From Victivallales bacterium (GTDB taxonomy: Bacteria; Verrucomicrobiota; Lentisphaeria; Victivallales; UBA1829): a stretch of DNA of 10,897 bases. The notes beneath the pieces were generated by a model that was given only the letters and a program-made list of their open reading frames with translations, ran no database searches and was not told the origin of the DNA. Every line of letters begins with the position of its first letter. The first letter of the stretch is position 1. Shown here one piece after another: positions 1 to 8,063 of the stretch. The position numbers were made by a program, and so were the translations under genes. The stretch spans positions 1 to 10,897 of the forward strand of contig JAEEQO010000085.1 in NCBI GenBank assembly GCA_016285335.1. Reading direction: 5' to 3'.

Positions 1-1225
<1,225 letters not shown>

Positions 1226-1255
1226 GGATCGCCGTAAAAACGGGACCGCGACGAA

Positions 1256-1879
1256 TTATTTCGCCTTTTTGCCTTTCGCGGGAGCCTTTGCCGCGGGAGC
1301 GGCTTTCTTCGCGGGAGCGGGAGCGGCCTTCTTCGCAGGAGCTTCGGCTTTCTTCGCGGGAGCGGGAGCGGGCTTCGCGGCGGGTTTCGCCGGAGCCTTC
1401 GCCGGAGCGGGCTTCGCTGCGGGTTTCGCCGGAGCCTTCGCGGGAGCGGGCTTCGCTGCGGGCTTTACCGGAGCTTCGGCTTTCTTCGCGGGAGCGGGAG
1501 CGGCCTTCTTCGCAGGAGCTTCGGCTTTCTTCGCAGGAACGGGAGCGGGCTTCGCGGTCGGCTTTGCATTTTTCTTCTCCGGCGTCTTGCCGGCGTCTTT
1601 TTTCGCGGGAACGGGTTTCGCGGCGGCGGGAGCGGCGGCTTTGCCGGCTTTCTTCGCCACTCCGGCCTGGATCATTTTATCCTTGAACTCTTCGGAAATA
1701 CTGACCAGGTCGATGAAGCCTTCCTGCGGGATCGTCAGACGGAGAAACGGGACCCGCTGAACCGGCTCGTTCTTCCAGGGGATGATGTGGTAAAAGTCGA
1801 TGAGAACCAGTCCGTGGCTCCAAATGATATTGGCAATGCCGTCACTGAAGATTTCGTTCATGTTTTGTTTCAGCTCCAT
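1256..1879 (-). CDS. Histone H1-like protein with Pro/Ala/Lys-rich repetitive tail
   Basis: The 207-residue product has two parts. Residues 1-72 form a compact-looking, mixed alpha/beta domain rich in aromatic and aliphatic residues (IIWSHGLVLIDFYHIIPW near 18-35, then PFLRLTIPQEGFIDLVSISEEF); I do not recognise it with confidence, though its size and pattern faintly recall small DUF3467-like domains. Residues 73-207 are a disordered, strongly basic tail of PAKKA, AKPAPA and APAKK repeats ending AKGKKAK, like the C-terminal tails of eukaryotic H1 and the H1-like proteins of chlamydiae and other PVC bacteria. Such tails bind DNA or other polyanions; nucleoid binding is inferred. The start is uncertain: ATG at 1879 has no clear Shine-Dalgarno, while ATG at 1861 (reading MNEIF) has GGAG 12 nt upstream, a long spacing. 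The gene stands alone with its own promoter and a long leader. Confidence 0.8.
   Translation of the reverse strand: MELKQNMNEIFSDGIANIIWSHGLVLIDFYHIIPWKNEPVQRVPFLRLTIPQEGFIDLVSISEEFKDKMIQAGVAKKAGKAAAPAAAKPVPAKKDAGKTPEKKNAKPTAKPAPVPAKKAEAPAKKAAPAPAKKAEAPVKPAAKPAPAKAPAKPAAKPAPAKAPAKPAAKPAPAPAKKAEAPAKKAAPAPAKKAAPAAKAPAKGKKAK
1301..1534. repeat. Internal DNA repeats coding the basic tail
   Basis: A perfect 57-bp direct repeat occurs at 1301-1357 and 1478-1534 (offset 177 bp). Between them lies a tandem pair of 39-bp units (1382-1420 and 1421-1459) differing at one base, each coding AKPAPAKAPAKPA. All repeats keep the reading frame (57, 177 and 39 are multiples of 3), so the tail of the H1-like protein can lengthen or shrink by recombination or slippage without a frameshift. 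Confidence 0.9.
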
Positions 1880-2052
1880 TTCATGTTGATGTTTTCAGTC
1901 CGGGGCGCCGGAGAAATGCCGTCCGGATCAGGAAATCCGTTTTCCGGGACCGGCGTTCACCGAGTTCCCCGAATAGCGGATCACTTTGATCCCGAACACC
2001 TTGCGGCTGCATTTCCGCCGGAAAGCCGATTCCGACTGCTGAATCTGACGAT

Positions 2053-2081
2053 ACTATAGCCTCTTTCCACACAAAAATCAA
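2053..2081 (-). promoter_or_regulatory. Sigma-70-type promoter of the H1-like gene
   Basis: Minus-strand TTGATT (2076-2081), a 17-nt spacer, then TATAGT (2053-2058). Transcription would start near 2046, giving an unusually long leader of about 165-185 nt. The leader contains small stem-loops such as GGATC AAAGT GATCC. It also contains a 43-codon open frame (MQPQGVRDQSD...) whose stop codon ends one base before the ATG at 1879. Confidence 0.7.
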
Positions 2082-2103
2082 CAGGTAAAAAGGACTTTTT
2101 TTG

Positions 2104-2156
2104 AGTTTTTTTCGGGATTTGACGAAAAAATCGGCAAAGACAGGAGCTTCGAGCTC
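2104..2156 (-). terminator. Weak terminator-like structures after mrdA
   Basis: On the minus strand a GAGCT/AGCTC hairpin (2144-2156) overlaps the mrdA stop codon, with a T-rich run about 14 nt later. That run is the arm of an A/T-rich palindrome (CGAAAAAA at 2123-2130 with TTTTTTCG at 2107-2114). The structures lie just before the H1-like promoter and probably mark the end of the mre transcript, but neither is a textbook terminator. Confidence 0.3.
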
Positions 2157-3963
2157 AATCGCGCGAAAACCACTCCGTGAACATCTCTGCCACGATCGGG
2201 GCCGTGGTGCCGCCGCCGGATTCGCCCTGCTCGACCACGGCCGCGAAACTCAGCAGTTCGCCGGTCCGGGGGTGCTTCACGAATCCGTTGAACCAGGTGT
2301 TTTTCGTGGCGTTCGCGCCGCGTCCGACGTCCGCCGTGCCGGTCTTGGCATAGAGATCGGCGGACCTGATGTTGCCGCGCCGTCCGGAACCGCCGGAATC
2401 GTGCACGACCAGGTACATGCCCTCGCGGACGACGTCCAGGGAATTCTGCGAGGCGGCGAGCCTGCCGGTCCTGAGCGGAACGGCATCGAAGACGTTCAGG
2501 CGGCTTCCCGTCAGGCGGTCGTGATCGTAGATGTGGTCGATGAGGTAGGGCCGGTACATGGTCCCGCCGTTGGCGATGGCGCCGTAGAACACCGCGGCCT
2601 GAAGGGGAGTGACCTCGACCTTGCCCTGCCCGATGCTCACGTACGCAGTCTCGTTTTCGTTCCAGGACGGGCCGTCTTTCGGAAGATACCCGGCGCGTTC
2701 GGCGATCTCGATCTCGGTCTTTTTGCCGATCCCGGCGGACTCGAACATGCGGCTGAGGGCGTTGATGCCGACCTCAATGCCAAGCTCCACGAAATAAACG
2801 TTGCAGGATTTCATGATCGCACGGCGCATATCAAGCTCGCCGTGAATGCCGGTACAGCGGATCCTGCCGCTGTAGCCGTGCGGCGTGGCCCCTTCGCAGT
2901 CGAAGGTCTTCGTTTCGGGGATGCCGTTTTCCAGCGCGGCGAGCGCGGTAAGCGGCTTGATGGTGGAGCCGGGCATGTACGAGCCCTGGACGGCGCGGTT
3001 CAGGAACGGCTTGGCGGGGTCCTCGTTCAACTCTTTGAACCGGGCGCGGGAAATGGACGGGACGAAATCGCCGGGCGGGAACGTGGGCGAGGAAGCCAGG
3101 ACGCGGACCGCACCGGAATTCGCGCTCATGACCACGATCGCGCCACGGCGGCCCTTCAGGGCGCGTTCCGCCGCCAGCTGGCCGTCGATGTCCAGGGTCA
3201 GGCGCAGATCAAAGCCGTTTTCGGGCGGCGTGGGTTCCTCGAGCTGTTCATGCACGAACCCGTTGCTGTTCACCATCACGAACTGGCTGCCGGCTTTGCC
3301 GGAAAGCTTTTCGTTGTACTGGTACTCCAGCCCGGAACGCCCCTCCAGGCTCGGCAGATAATAGAAGTATTCGCGGCGGTCGTCGGCGTCGCCCGGGTCC
3401 TCGTTGCCGACGTAGCCGATCAGCTGGGCGGCGAGGCTGCCGAACGGGTATTCGCGCATGGGCTCGGCGGTGACTTCCAGACCGCGGACCGGCGGGAAAA
3501 GCTCGTCCAGACGGCCGCGTTCCTCTTCGGTAAGGTCCTTGAACGCCGTGAGCGGAAGCCCCGGCTGATAATTCAGGTGGCGGCGGACATTTTCGAGCGT
3601 GAGCGGGTTTTCCCGTCCGAGCACGTTCGCGACCTGGTCGGCATTGTCCATGATGAACTTCGCCTGGTCGCGCGAACGCTCCGTCGTCATTTCGCCGGGG
3701 TGGAACAGGACGTTGAACGACGGGCGGTTGCGGACGATCGCCGTGCCGTCGCGCGCCAGGATCTCGCCGCGCATGGCGGGGATGCGGATGCGGCGGGCGC
3801 TCTGCTTCCGGTCCTTGTATTCGTACTCGGACGAACGGACCATCTGCATGATCCACAGGCGGATCACCAGCACGGAAAACATCAGGAACGCGATCAGCAC
3901 CAGCAGACCGACGCGGATCACGAACGAATCGATGACAAAATGCGCTTTCTTTTCTTCCGGCAT
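2155..3963 (-). CDS. mrdA: Penicillin-binding protein 2, elongasome transpeptidase
   Basis: The 602-residue product is a class B penicillin-binding protein: a D,D-transpeptidase that cross-links peptidoglycan during side-wall elongation, anchored in the inner membrane with its catalytic domain in the periplasm. It has a single transmembrane helix at about residues 16-38. Next comes the N-terminal pedestal region with the conserved MRGEILARDG box (64-73). The transpeptidase domain carries all three active-site motifs: STIK with nucleophile Ser333 and Lys336, SCN at 386-388, and KTG at 540-542 (YAKTGTAD). The TAYVSIGQG and TPLQAA stretches (439-456) are typical of PBP2. The length fits the family (about 600-650). 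The start ATG overlaps the mreD stop by one base (TGATG), so translation is probably coupled. The linkage to mreCD supports PBP2 rather than the division protein PBP3 (FtsI). No rodA follows. Confidence 0.95.
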   Translation of the reverse strand: MPEEKKAHFVIDSFVIRVGLLVLIAFLMFSVLVIRLWIMQMVRSSEYEYKDRKQSARRIRIPAMRGEILARDGTAIVRNRPSFNVLFHPGEMTTERSRDQAKFIMDNADQVANVLGRENPLTLENVRRHLNYQPGLPLTAFKDLTEEERGRLDELFPPVRGLEVTAEPMREYPFGSLAAQLIGYVGNEDPGDADDRREYFYYLPSLEGRSGLEYQYNEKLSGKAGSQFVMVNSNGFVHEQLEEPTPPENGFDLRLTLDIDGQLAAERALKGRRGAIVVMSANSGAVRVLASSPTFPPGDFVPSISRARFKELNEDPAKPFLNRAVQGSYMPGSTIKPLTALAALENGIPETKTFDCEGATPHGYSGRIRCTGIHGELDMRRAIMKSCNVYFVELGIEVGINALSRMFESAGIGKKTEIEIAERAGYLPKDGPSWNENETAYVSIGQGKVEVTPLQAAVFYGAIANGGTMYRPYLIDHIYDHDRLTGSRLNVFDAVPLRTGRLAASQNSLDVVREGMYLVVHDSGGSGRRGNIRSADLYAKTGTADVGRGANATKNTWFNGFVKHPRTGELLSFAAVVEQGESGGGTTAPIVAEMFTEWFSRD

Positions 3964-4439
3964 CAGACTCCTCCTTCCGCGCCCGCCCCGATCTTCAGGC
4001 GGTCGGCCGAACGGGCGGCGAGAACAAGCATGACGGGGAACAGGACCGACCCGAACAGGCAGGTCGCCAGCAGAGAGGCGAACCCCTCCGGGCTTGTCAA
4101 TACGGACGGGAGATGCGGGAGCGCCGTCACGGGCGGGATCGCCGCCCCCGCCAGGAATTCAAGCGCGACGGACAAAGGGCGTTTCCGGTTCAGGAAGAAA
4201 GCCGGGACCGTCAGCAGGGGCAGCAGCAGGCCGCTCCACGGCGCGGCATACCCCGCCGTGAAATCCAGCATCACCCCGAAGACCAGCGCGAAGAAAAATG
4301 CCATGCGGGACGAAACGGCGACCGACGCGGCTGCGAAGAAGAAGCCGAGCAGCGGGACCGTCAGCCCGGCGGACCGCAGAAGCAGTTCCGCCACGAGCAG
4401 CAGGATCGAGCAGGATGTGAAGTAGAAAAACGTAAACAC
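3963..4439 (-). CDS. mreD: Rod-shape-determining membrane protein MreD
   Basis: A 158-residue, very hydrophobic protein with about five predicted membrane segments, for example ILLLVAELLL at 12-21, MAFFFALVFGVMLDF at 46-60, LLLPLLTVPAFFL at 71-83 and LFGSVLFPVMLVL near 128-140. The size and position between mreC and mrdA identify it as MreD, the inner-membrane partner of MreC in the elongation complex; the sequence alone is too variable to prove it. The start codon is GTG at 4439, with a GGAGGGAGGGG purine stretch a few bases upstream. It lies 19 nt after the mreC stop and overlaps the mrdA start by one base, so it is part of one operon. Confidence 0.85.
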   Translation of the reverse strand: MFTFFYFTSCSILLLVAELLLRSAGLTVPLLGFFFAAASVAVSSRMAFFFALVFGVMLDFTAGYAAPWSGLLLPLLTVPAFFLNRKRPLSVALEFLAGAAIPPVTALPHLPSVLTSPEGFASLLATCLFGSVLFPVMLVLAARSADRLKIGAGAEGGV

Positions 4440-4458
4440 CGGGCCCCTCCCTCCGCCG

Positions 4459-5334
4459 TCATTTCCCGGCCAGGACGACCACGAACCGGATCGTGTCGAT
4501 CGAGGCGGCGGGCGTCATCCACGCCTCTGCGTAAAGCCCTCCGTCGTGGATCACGGCGGCATGGTTGGCGCCGACCGGAGCGTCGGTCAGGCTCCCGACG
4601 AGGATCCCGCGCGGCGTTCGCTCGGAATAACCGCTCGTCACGACCTGTTCGCCGATCCCGTATTTATTTTTCAGGGGCAGGCGCGAAACCAGCGCGGTCA
4701 TGGAGGATGCGCCGTTGCCCGTGAGCGTGCCGCTCGCGCCGGACTCTTCGATCGTGACGCTCAGGCGGCAGAGCGGATTGACGACCGTGGCGACGACCGC
4801 CGTGCGGGCGGTGACTTCGGTGACGCGTCCGGCAAGCACGCAGGACGGCGTGCCGCCACGCGGCGCGAACTGAAACGTCAGGACCAGGTCGCCCGTTTCG
4901 ATGCCGTCGTTCGAGCCTTTGGAGATCACGAACTGTTCGCTCCATGTGGCGGGATCGCGGAGGATCACCTCGGCGTAGACCTCATGGAAGTTGGACCAGC
5001 GGGGCATGCGGAGTTCCTGCCGGAGCCGTTCGTTGTCGTCCTCCAGTTCCTGAAGGCGCTGCACCTGCGCCCTCAGGACGGCGTTCTGGCGCTGAAGCTG
5101 CGCCACCGAATTCGTGAGCTCCTGCCTGGATTTCATCGCCAGCGCCTGACGAGCCGCGCCGGCCTCGACGTGCTTCGTGGCCTGGAAGAACGGGAAGTAG
5201 AAATCCATGGAAAACCGCGCAAGAGGACGCCGGAACGTGAAGAAACCGGTCAGGACGAGGGCGGCAAGGACCACCGGGATCGCCGCGAACAGAACGATCC
5301 GGGAAACATTGGCCTTTTTCTTGTACGTCGCCAT
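4459..5334 (-). CDS. mreC: Rod-shape-determining protein MreC
   Basis: The 291-residue product has the MreC layout: a short basic cytoplasmic N-terminus (MATYKKK), one transmembrane helix (about 13-33), a coiled coil of Gln/Leu/Arg-rich heptads (about 62-109), then a beta-rich periplasmic domain. Typical MreC elements there are ISKGSNDGIETGDLV (137-151) and GEQVVTSGYSERTPRGILVG (228-247). MreC forms periplasmic assemblies that bind and activate PBP2, the product of mrdA two genes downstream. The ATG at 5334 has AGGAG at ideal spacing. It is the first gene of the mreC-mreD-mrdA unit; mreB, often upstream, is not here: transketolase takes that position. Confidence 0.93.
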   Translation of the reverse strand: MATYKKKANVSRIVLFAAIPVVLAALVLTGFFTFRRPLARFSMDFYFPFFQATKHVEAGAARQALAMKSRQELTNSVAQLQRQNAVLRAQVQRLQELEDDNERLRQELRMPRWSNFHEVYAEVILRDPATWSEQFVISKGSNDGIETGDLVLTFQFAPRGGTPSCVLAGRVTEVTARTAVVATVVNPLCRLSVTIEESGASGTLTGNGASSMTALVSRLPLKNKYGIGEQVVTSGYSERTPRGILVGSLTDAPVGANHAAVIHDGGLYAEAWMTPAASIDTIRFVVVLAGK

Positions 5335-5374
5335 CGGCGGACTCCTGGTTTCAATTCATTCCGGGCGGAAAAGA

Positions 5375-5437
5375 GCGCGGCTTCCGCTCGCGCACCGCAA
5401 GCAGTGTGGTTATAGTGCGCGGCTTCCGCTCGCGCAC
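5375..5437. repeat. Duplicated 21-bp palindromic element
   Basis: The same 21 bp occurs at 5375-5395 and 5417-5437, separated by exactly 21 bp. Copy 2 with two flanking bases forms a perfect 7-bp stem, GTGCGCG (5415-5421) with CGCGCAC (5431-5437), around the 9-nt loop GCTTCCGCT. Copy 1 has the same structure with one mismatch (GAGCGCG). The layout resembles REP-type intergenic palindromes. The spacer holds a minus-strand TATAAC (plus 5409-5414) that could serve as a -10 for mreC, though no good -35 is seen. Confidence 0.75.
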
Positions 5438-5489
5438 GGGACAAGCGTTTTTCCCCGGAAAGACGGACTCCCCGGAGACGGAAAGACCC

Positions 5490-5514
5490 GTCCGGGCAAA
5501 CTTCCCGCCCGGAC
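5490..5514 (-). terminator. Strong stem-loop downstream of transketolase (distal)
   Basis: GTCCGGGC (5490-5497) pairs perfectly with GCCCGGAC (5507-5514) around a 9-nt loop. On the minus strand it follows the transketolase stop by about 50 nt. There is no T-run after it, so it is either a non-canonical terminator or an RNA-stabilising 3' hairpin. Confidence 0.5.
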
Positions 5515-5523
5515 CGGATCATT

Positions 5524-5544
5524 GTTCCCGCAAGCCGCGGGAAC
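5524..5544 (-). terminator. Strong stem-loop downstream of transketolase (proximal)
   Basis: GTTCCCGC (5524-5531) pairs perfectly with GCGGGAAC (5537-5544) around a 5-nt loop, 22 nt after the transketolase stop codon. As with its neighbour at 5490-5514, no U-tract follows. Together the two hairpins probably bound the 3' end of the transketolase mRNA. Confidence 0.5.
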
Positions 5545-5566
5545 GGTTCAAAGCAGACTGAAAGGC

Positions 5567-7552
5567 TTACGCCTGAAGATAGGCGCGGACCTTGTCGGCG
5601 ACGGCTTCCGGCGTGAAGCCGAATTCCTGCGCCAGTTTCTTGTACGGGGCGGACGCGCCGAAGTGATCCAGGCCGATGGCGAGACCGTCGAGGCCGATCA
5701 GGGCGTACCACATCGGGGTCGTGCCGGCTTCGATGGAGATGCGCTTGCGGCAGGCGTTCGGCAGGATGCTCTCGCGGAACGCGGCGTCCTGGCGGAGGAA
5801 GGTCTCGAGGGACGGGACGGAGACGATGCGGACCTTGCGGCCTTCCGCGCGGAGGATCGCGGCGGCGTCGAGCGCCAGGTTGACTTCGCTGCCGGAGGCG
5901 AGGATGACGGCCTCGAAGCCTTCGTCCTCGGAGAGGATGTACGCGCCGCGAGTCACGTCGATCTTCGCCGCGAGGGCGGCGTCGAACGGACGGAGGTCCT
6001 GACGGGTCATCATCATGGCGACGGGGCCCTGCTTCTTCAGGGCGGCGGCCCAGCAGTGCGCGACTTCGTGGGCTTCCGCCGGACGGAACACGGTCATGTC
6101 GGGGATGCTGCGGAGCATGGCGAGCTGTTCGATGGGCTCGTGGGTGGGTCCGTCTTCGCCGACGTAGAAGGAATCGTGCGTGAAGATGTAGAGCTCGTGG
6201 AGCTTCTGGATCGCGGCGAGGCGAATGGCCGGCTTCATGTAATCGGAGAACACCGCGAAGGTGGATGTGTACGGGATGGCAGTGCCGAACAGCGCCATGC
6301 CGTTGCCCGCCATGCCCATTTCGAGCTCGCGGATGCCGAAGTGCAGGTTGCGGCCGGCGCGGTCTTCCGCGCTGAAATCGCCCGCGCCCTTGACCGCAGT
6401 CTTGGTGGACGGAGCCAGGTCGGCGGCGCCGCCGACGAGTGCCGGGACGAGCGCGGAGGCCTTCTGGAGGATGGTGCCGCTGGAGGCGCGGGAGGCGACC
6501 GGCTTGTCGACCGGAGCCACGGCGAGGAGTTCGTCGAGGATGTTTTCCGGAACGGTGCGGTTGATGAGGCTGTCGATCAGGGCCTGGTCGGCGGACTTCA
6601 CGAACGCCGCGAACTTCTCGTTCCAGGCGGCGGCTTCCGCGGCGAGTTCCTTCACGCGGCCCGCGAGCATGTCCTTGACGGCCTGCGGAACAGTGAACGG
6701 CTTTTCGGTCCAGCCGAGGTTGGCCTTCGTGGCGGCGAGTTCCTCGTCGCCGAGGGGTTCGCCGTGGCAGCCGTGCGTGCCGGCCTTGTTCGGAGCGCCG
6801 AAACCGATGGTGGTCTTGCCGATGATGAGGGTCGGACGGCCGTCGGACTTGACGGCTTCGGCCAGGACGGCGTCGACCTTGGCGATGTCGTTGGCGTCGT
6901 CGCAGCGGAGGACGCGCCAGTCGTAGGCGGCGTAGCGGGCGGCGACGTCTTCGGTGAAGGCGAGGCCGGTGTTGCCCTCGATGGTGATCTTGTTGTCGTC
7001 GTAGAACACGACGAGGTTGTCGAGCTTCAGGTGCCCGGCAAGGCTGGCGGCCTCGGAGGTGTTGCCTTCCATCATGCAGCCGTCGCCGCTGATCACGAAG
7101 ATGCGGCTCTGCTGGATGTCCGTCTTGTCAAGGCCGATCCGCGCCGCGAACTGCTTGGCGGCGATCGCCATGCCGACGGCGGAACCGAAACCGCTGCCCA
7201 GCGGGCCGGTCGTGATGTCGACGCCCTTCGTGTGGCCGAACTCGGGATGGCCCGGAGTCAGGCTGCCCCACTGGCGGAAGTTCTTCAGCTCGTCCATGGA
7301 GAGGCCGTAGTTGAAGAGGTGCAGGAGGGAATAGATCAGCATGGAGCCGTGGCCCGCGGAGAGCACGAAGCGGTCGCGTCCGATCCAGCTCGGATCGGCC
7401 GGATTGTGGCGGAGGTACTTGGCCCAGAGGACCATGGCGAAATCGGCGTTGCCCATCGGCATGCCGGGATGCCCGGATTTGGCCTTCTGGATCGCTTCTG
7501 CGGATAAAATGCGGATCGTGTCTGCGGCTTTACGGAGGGTGGTTGCGTCCAT
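5567..7552 (-). CDS. tkt: Transketolase
   Basis: The 661-residue protein is a full-length transketolase, which moves two-carbon ketol units between sugar phosphates in the non-oxidative pentose phosphate pathway using thiamine diphosphate and a divalent metal. Motifs in order: SGHPGMPMG with His28 (26-34), AGHGSMLIYSLLHL (66-79), the TPP/metal motif starting GDGCMMEG at 156 and ending near YDDNKI (184-189), GTHGCHGEPLG (258-268), FGIRE with the presumed proton-relay Glu409, and the transketolase signature GEDGPTHEP (465-473) with His471. The second and third domains are intact to ASAPYKKL near the C-terminus. The ATG at 7552 has AAAGGAAA upstream at good spacing and a promoter about 60 bp ahead. 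It is probably transcribed alone, since strong hairpins separate it from mreC. The REL at 408-410, where many enzymes have REH or REF, is a minor variation. Confidence 0.97.
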   Translation of the reverse strand: MDATTLRKAADTIRILSAEAIQKAKSGHPGMPMGNADFAMVLWAKYLRHNPADPSWIGRDRFVLSAGHGSMLIYSLLHLFNYGLSMDELKNFRQWGSLTPGHPEFGHTKGVDITTGPLGSGFGSAVGMAIAAKQFAARIGLDKTDIQQSRIFVISGDGCMMEGNTSEAASLAGHLKLDNLVVFYDDNKITIEGNTGLAFTEDVAARYAAYDWRVLRCDDANDIAKVDAVLAEAVKSDGRPTLIIGKTTIGFGAPNKAGTHGCHGEPLGDEELAATKANLGWTEKPFTVPQAVKDMLAGRVKELAAEAAAWNEKFAAFVKSADQALIDSLINRTVPENILDELLAVAPVDKPVASRASSGTILQKASALVPALVGGAADLAPSTKTAVKGAGDFSAEDRAGRNLHFGIRELEMGMAGNGMALFGTAIPYTSTFAVFSDYMKPAIRLAAIQKLHELYIFTHDSFYVGEDGPTHEPIEQLAMLRSIPDMTVFRPAEAHEVAHCWAAALKKQGPVAMMMTRQDLRPFDAALAAKIDVTRGAYILSEDEGFEAVILASGSEVNLALDAAAILRAEGRKVRIVSVPSLETFLRQDAAFRESILPNACRKRISIEAGTTPMWYALIGLDGLAIGLDHFGASAPYKKLAQEFGFTPEAVADKVRAYLQA

Positions 7553-7610
7553 CTCGTTTCCTTTCGTTTGGGGACTTTATTTTTGTTAAAAAAGAAAAAG
7601 GTCATCGCAA

Positions 7611-7638
7611 AAGATACCACATTTTTTTGAAAAAGCAA
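7611..7638 (-). promoter_or_regulatory. Likely promoter of transketolase
   Basis: Minus-strand TTGCTT (7633-7638), a 16-nt A/T-rich spacer and TATCTT (7611-7616) form a fair sigma-70-type promoter. Transcription would start near 7604, about 52 nt before the ATG at 7552. The entire 7560-7770 stretch is A/T-rich with many A- and T-tracts, unlike the genes around it. Confidence 0.55.
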
Positions 7639-8034
7639 TTCCAAAAACGAAAAAATGGGGCATTTTGTCCGTCCTTTCCCGTTTTTGCCACAGATATCCC
7701 ATAAAAAAGAAAAAGACTCCATGACGACGTTTTGAAAAAGCGTTTTTGTCAGATATGGTATTTCGGGTTCAGATGTCGCCGAAGTCGAACTGTAACTGAA
7801 TGTCGGACAGTTTGACCGGCGGCGACACGCCGTTTTCTTCCGCCTCGGCAAGTTTGAACAAAGCGAACCTCAAGCCTTTCAGATGCTTGCGCTCCATGGT
7901 CAAGTCGAGGGAGCTTCCGGGGTTATAAAGCAGGACATGGATTATGACCGGGTTCGGTGAGGTTTTGCAACACCCCCTTTTGATTTCGTTTTTTTGTTCA
8001 GACGGGGAGAAACACTGTTTTTCGTCCAATTCAT
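7639..8034. other. Gene-poor spacer between divergent gene blocks
   Basis: This stretch separates the minus-strand block on the left from the plus-strand block on the right. It is A/T-rich from 7639 to about 7770 and again from about 7970. Apart from the uncertain remnant at 7769-8029 I see no gene, RNA or repeat in it. Confidence 0.5.
7769..8029 (-). pseudogene. Unrecognised small ORF or gene remnant
   Basis: An 86-codon open frame whose C-terminal half looks protein-like: from about residue 43 (LTMERKHLKGLRFALFKLAEAEENG, quoted here in part: MERKHLKGLRFALFKL) to the end KLSDIQLQFDFGDI it is helical and uses codons like the neighbouring genes. The N-terminal half is cysteine-containing, low in complexity and A/T-rich, with no Shine-Dalgarno before the ATG. 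I do not recognise a family. It may be the 3' end of a decayed gene whose upstream part is partly visible at 8062-8259, or a chance frame. No function is assigned. Confidence 0.25.
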
Positions 8035-8063
8035 TTGATTTTGCCCGTGAACGGATTTATATT
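8035..8063 (+). promoter_or_regulatory. Sigma-70-type promoter for the esterase gene
   Basis: TTGATT (8035-8040), a 17-nt spacer and TATATT (8058-8063). Transcription would begin near 8070, leaving a leader of about 267 nt before the esterase ATG. The leader contains a perfect 8-bp hairpin, CCAGGAAG (8202-8209) with CTTCCTGG (8217-8224), 7-nt loop. No T-run follows it, so it is not an obvious attenuator. No closer promoter is visible. Confidence 0.6.

Noticed and set aside
1301..1534. Repeated units considered as a CRISPR array
   Set aside because: The repeats are in-frame coding units of a Pro/Ala/Lys tail with no unique spacers of constant length.
1269..1760. A plus-strand frame coding an Ala/Phe/Gly-rich repetitive protein
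   Set aside because: It is the reverse-strand reading of the PAKKA repeats; the minus-strand gene has a promoter and a plausible structured N-terminal domain.
2101..4425. A 774-codon plus-strand open frame opposite mrdA and mreD
   Set aside because: It is the antisense of genes with intact PBP2 and MreD features; its translation is low in complexity (His/Asp/Gly/Arg-rich), as expected opposite high-G+C coding DNA.
5375..5437. The two 21-bp repeats considered as CRISPR repeats
   Set aside because: Only two copies, a single 21-bp spacer, and no cas genes in the window; a REP-like palindrome explains them better.
5207..7507. A 766-codon plus-strand open frame opposite transketolase
   Set aside because: Same reason: a Gly/Val/Asp/Glu/Arg-rich antisense shadow of a fully recognised transketolase, with no motifs.
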